The notes under the pieces: model-generated
Told to the model about the DNA's origin: nothing
The model's database searches: none
The model's input: the letters and a program-made list of their open reading frames with translations, nothing else
Part shown: in pieces, positions 6,231-7,743 of the stretch
How positions within the stretch are numbered: the stretch's first letter is position 1
Layout of the letters: each line of letters starts with the position of its first letter
Assembly (NCBI GenBank): GCA_024277475.1
Contig: JAJRVC010000433.1
Span: 1 to 7,743, forward strand
Origin: Deltaproteobacteria bacterium
GTDB taxonomy: Bacteria > Desulfobacterota > Desulfobacteria > Desulfobacterales > JAFDCJ01
Length of the DNA stretch: 7,743 bases
Reading direction: 5' to 3'
Translations under genes and position numbers: made by a program

Positions 6231-6272
6231 CGTCATTCATCATTGGTCCATAGTCACTCGCAATTCGTCATT
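6231..6272 (+). repeat. CGTCATT heptamer array overlapping the mshL stop codon
   Basis: Six consecutive heptamers on the plus strand: CGTCATT, CATCATT, GGTCCAT, AGTCACT, CGCAATT, CGTCATT. The first and last are identical. The last overlaps the end of mshL, including its TGA stop (6270-6268). The array fills about 40 of the 102 bases between mshL and mshM. Confidence 0.65.
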
Positions 6273-7743
6273 TCAATGCTTTCCCCCCTGCTTTTGGTTT
6301 CAAAATATAGGGTGTAATAAAAATAAGCAATTCCTCCATTTGATCGGCGCTACTTTTGCGTTTAAACAGATATCCCAGTCCGGGAATATCCTCCAGAAAA
6401 GGGGTGCCTGTATTGCTGCGGCTCGACGATTCTCTGCTCAAACCGCCGATTACGATGGTCTGCCCGTCATTTTGGATCACATTGGTTTCGGCTTTTTTGG
6501 TGATAATTGTGGGGTTCCCAAGCACGGTTCTGGAAAAATCAGGCTCGTCTTTGTTTACTTTTATATCCAATTTAAGCGTATTCCCGTCGATGACGTTGGG
6601 GGTAACTTCTAACTTGAGCACCGCTTTCTTATACTCGACCTTCACTTCCCCGTCTTCTACCGATTGGTAGGGAACATCCTGGCCGCTCTCAATAAATGCG
6701 CGTTTGTTGTCCTGGGTTGTGATGGAAGGACTCGACAGAATGTGAAGCTTTCCCTGATCCTGCAAAGCGGATAGCTGGGCGGATAAAAGGTATTCTCCGA
6801 CCTTCGTATAAATGAGTCCGAGGGTCGTGGGATTAAAGCTGCCTATGGCAAGGGCCGGAAGATCAACCACCGATCCCGCCGTAGCATCAACCTGATCGTT
6901 GATCGTGTTGGATGCCCTATCGCCCTGCCTCCCTGAAATAATAAGGTTTTTGTCACCACGTGTACCCTTATAAGCGCCTCCCCACTGGATTCCCAGTTCC
7001 CGAGCCACATCCTTGTTGGCCTCGACGATATAGGCTTCGATCAAAACCTGGGGCGTGGGGCGGTCAAGCTTTTTAACCACCGCCAGTATTCTGTCCATAT
7101 CGTTTTTGATGGCCTGAATAATCAATGAGTTTGTATGTTCATCCACCAGGATTGATCCGGTTGGGTCTCCGTTTCTGTCAACTGTGACAAATTTCTCAAG
7201 ATTCGTTTTGAGTTTTTCGGCTTCCGAAAATTTTACGGCGACAATCCTCGTCAATGGAGGTTGAGCGAGCCTTAATTCTCGTCTGCGGGCCTTGGATAGA
7301 AGATCAGCATCCATGTCTTCGGCAGTCATGATACGGATGATGTTGCCCTGCCAGGCATAGCTCAATCCATGGGTTTGAAGGATACCTAAAAAAACCTCAT
7401 CCCAGAATGCCTCGTGGATGTTGATATTAATTTTCCCGGTAACTTTTTCGTTGAGAATAATGTTCTGATCCGCTGCCCTGGCCAGTGCACGCAACAAGAC
7501 AGCCACATCAATATTGTTCATTTTCATGCTGATCTTGCGCTTTGGAAGTGGTCGAGGGACTTCGAGCACCTCTTTTTCAGCCGGATCTTGCGAAGCGATT
7601 TCAAATGGTTCCTCATCAATCGGTGGTGGCTCAACGGGTGAATTTCCCTTCGCTTCTTCGGCCTTTACCCGCCACTGTTCATAAAAAGGATCCTGGACAT
7701 CTTTTAAATCTTTTTTATGGGAACACCCTCCCAACCACGCAAC
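6268..7743 (-). CDS. mshL: MSHA-type pilus secretin MshL, outer-membrane channel lipoprotein, 5' end missing
   Basis: The frame is open to the window edge and reads V-A-W-L-G-G-C-S at its start. L-G-G-C fits a lipobox, so the true start and signal peptide lie outside and the mature protein begins at the Cys at 7725-7723. Numbering from the TTG codon at 7734, an STN/N0-like domain covers about 68-138, a secretin N1 domain about 162-223 and the secretin beta-barrel domain about 325-478. The family signature is clear: DGQTIVIGGL at 423-432, then TPFLEDIPGLGYLFKRK and EELLIFITPYIL near the end. Secretins form a ring of subunits in the outer membrane through which the pilus passes. A single N1 domain after N0 suits the MSHA/type IVb kind; a GspD would have more. 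mshM follows 102 bp downstream. The internal TTG at 7734 is not the start, because it would remove the signal peptide before the lipobox. Confidence 0.92.
   Translation of the reverse strand, partial: VAWLGGCSHKKDLKDVQDPFYEQWRVKAEEAKGNSPVEPPPIDEEPFEIASQDPAEKEVLEVPRPLPKRKISMKMNNIDVAVLLRALARAADQNIILNEKVTGKININIHEAFWDEVFLGILQTHGLSYAWQGNIIRIMTAEDMDADLLSKARRRELRLAQPPLTRIVAVKFSEAEKLKTNLEKFVTVDRNGDPTGSILVDEHTNSLIIQAIKNDMDRILAVVKKLDRPTPQVLIEAYIVEANKDVARELGIQWGGAYKGTRGDKNLIISGRQGDRASNTINDQVDATAGSVVDLPALAIGSFNPTTLGLIYTKVGEYLLSAQLSALQDQGKLHILSSPSITTQDNKRAFIESGQDVPYQSVEDGEVKVEYKKAVLKLEVTPNVIDGNTLKLDIKVNKDEPDFSRTVLGNPTIITKKAETNVIQNDGQTIVIGGLSRESSSRSNTGTPFLEDIPGLGYLFKRKSSADQMEELLIFITPYILKPKAGGKALK

Noticed and set aside
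6340..6670. Overlapping plus-strand open frames of 90 and 104 codons
   Set aside because: They are antisense to the secretin signature region of mshL and show no recognisable protein features.

Overview
The window holds five genes, all on the minus strand. Four form a type IV pilus assembly block of the MSHA (mannose-sensitive haemagglutinin) type, in transcription order secretin (mshL-like, 5' end outside the window), membrane AAA+ ATPase (mshM-like), assembly ATPase (mshE-like) and inner-membrane platform protein (mshG-like). The fifth, beyond mshG, is the N-terminal two thirds or less of a membrane-anchored sigma-54 activator that runs off the window at base 1. No pilin or prepilin peptidase gene is present. 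The L-M-E-G order matches the Vibrio/Shewanella msh locus minus mshN.

The organism is probably a Gram-negative bacterium with an outer membrane (secretin with a lipobox) and sigma-54 regulation. The moderate GC content, the gene set and the wordy intergenic repeats suggest Desulfobacterota (Desulfobacterales-like). That placement is an inference from general impression, not a search.

Layout: 1-608 sigma-54 activator (partial); 609-793 gap with a possible sigma-70 promoter and an octamer array; 794-2014 mshG; 2015-2562 long gap with nested inverted repeats; 2563-4266 mshE; 4267-4458 gap with a heptamer array and a shared 22-nt motif; 4459-6165 mshM; 6166-6267 gap with a heptamer array; 6268-7743 mshL (partial).

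How they work together: MshE hydrolyses ATP at the cytoplasmic face and drives pilin addition through MshG. The pilus leaves through the MshL outer-membrane channel. MshM, with a cytoplasmic ATPase and periplasmic LysM/SPOR-like modules, probably couples the machine to peptidoglycan and helps position the secretin. MshE carries the tandem MshEN motif known to bind cyclic di-GMP, so pilus activity is likely tied to that messenger.

The most unusual content is between the genes. All four complete gaps contain short degenerate tandem arrays with a 7-bp or 8-bp period, each with its own consensus. In the mshE-mshG gap, two kinds of array plus a 22-nt motif are arranged as nested inverted repeats about a common centre. 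Two further same-sense placements of the 22-nt motif start 17-18 nt after the stop codons of mshM and mshE. No CRISPR array, tRNA, rRNA, insertion sequence or convincing rho-independent terminator was seen.
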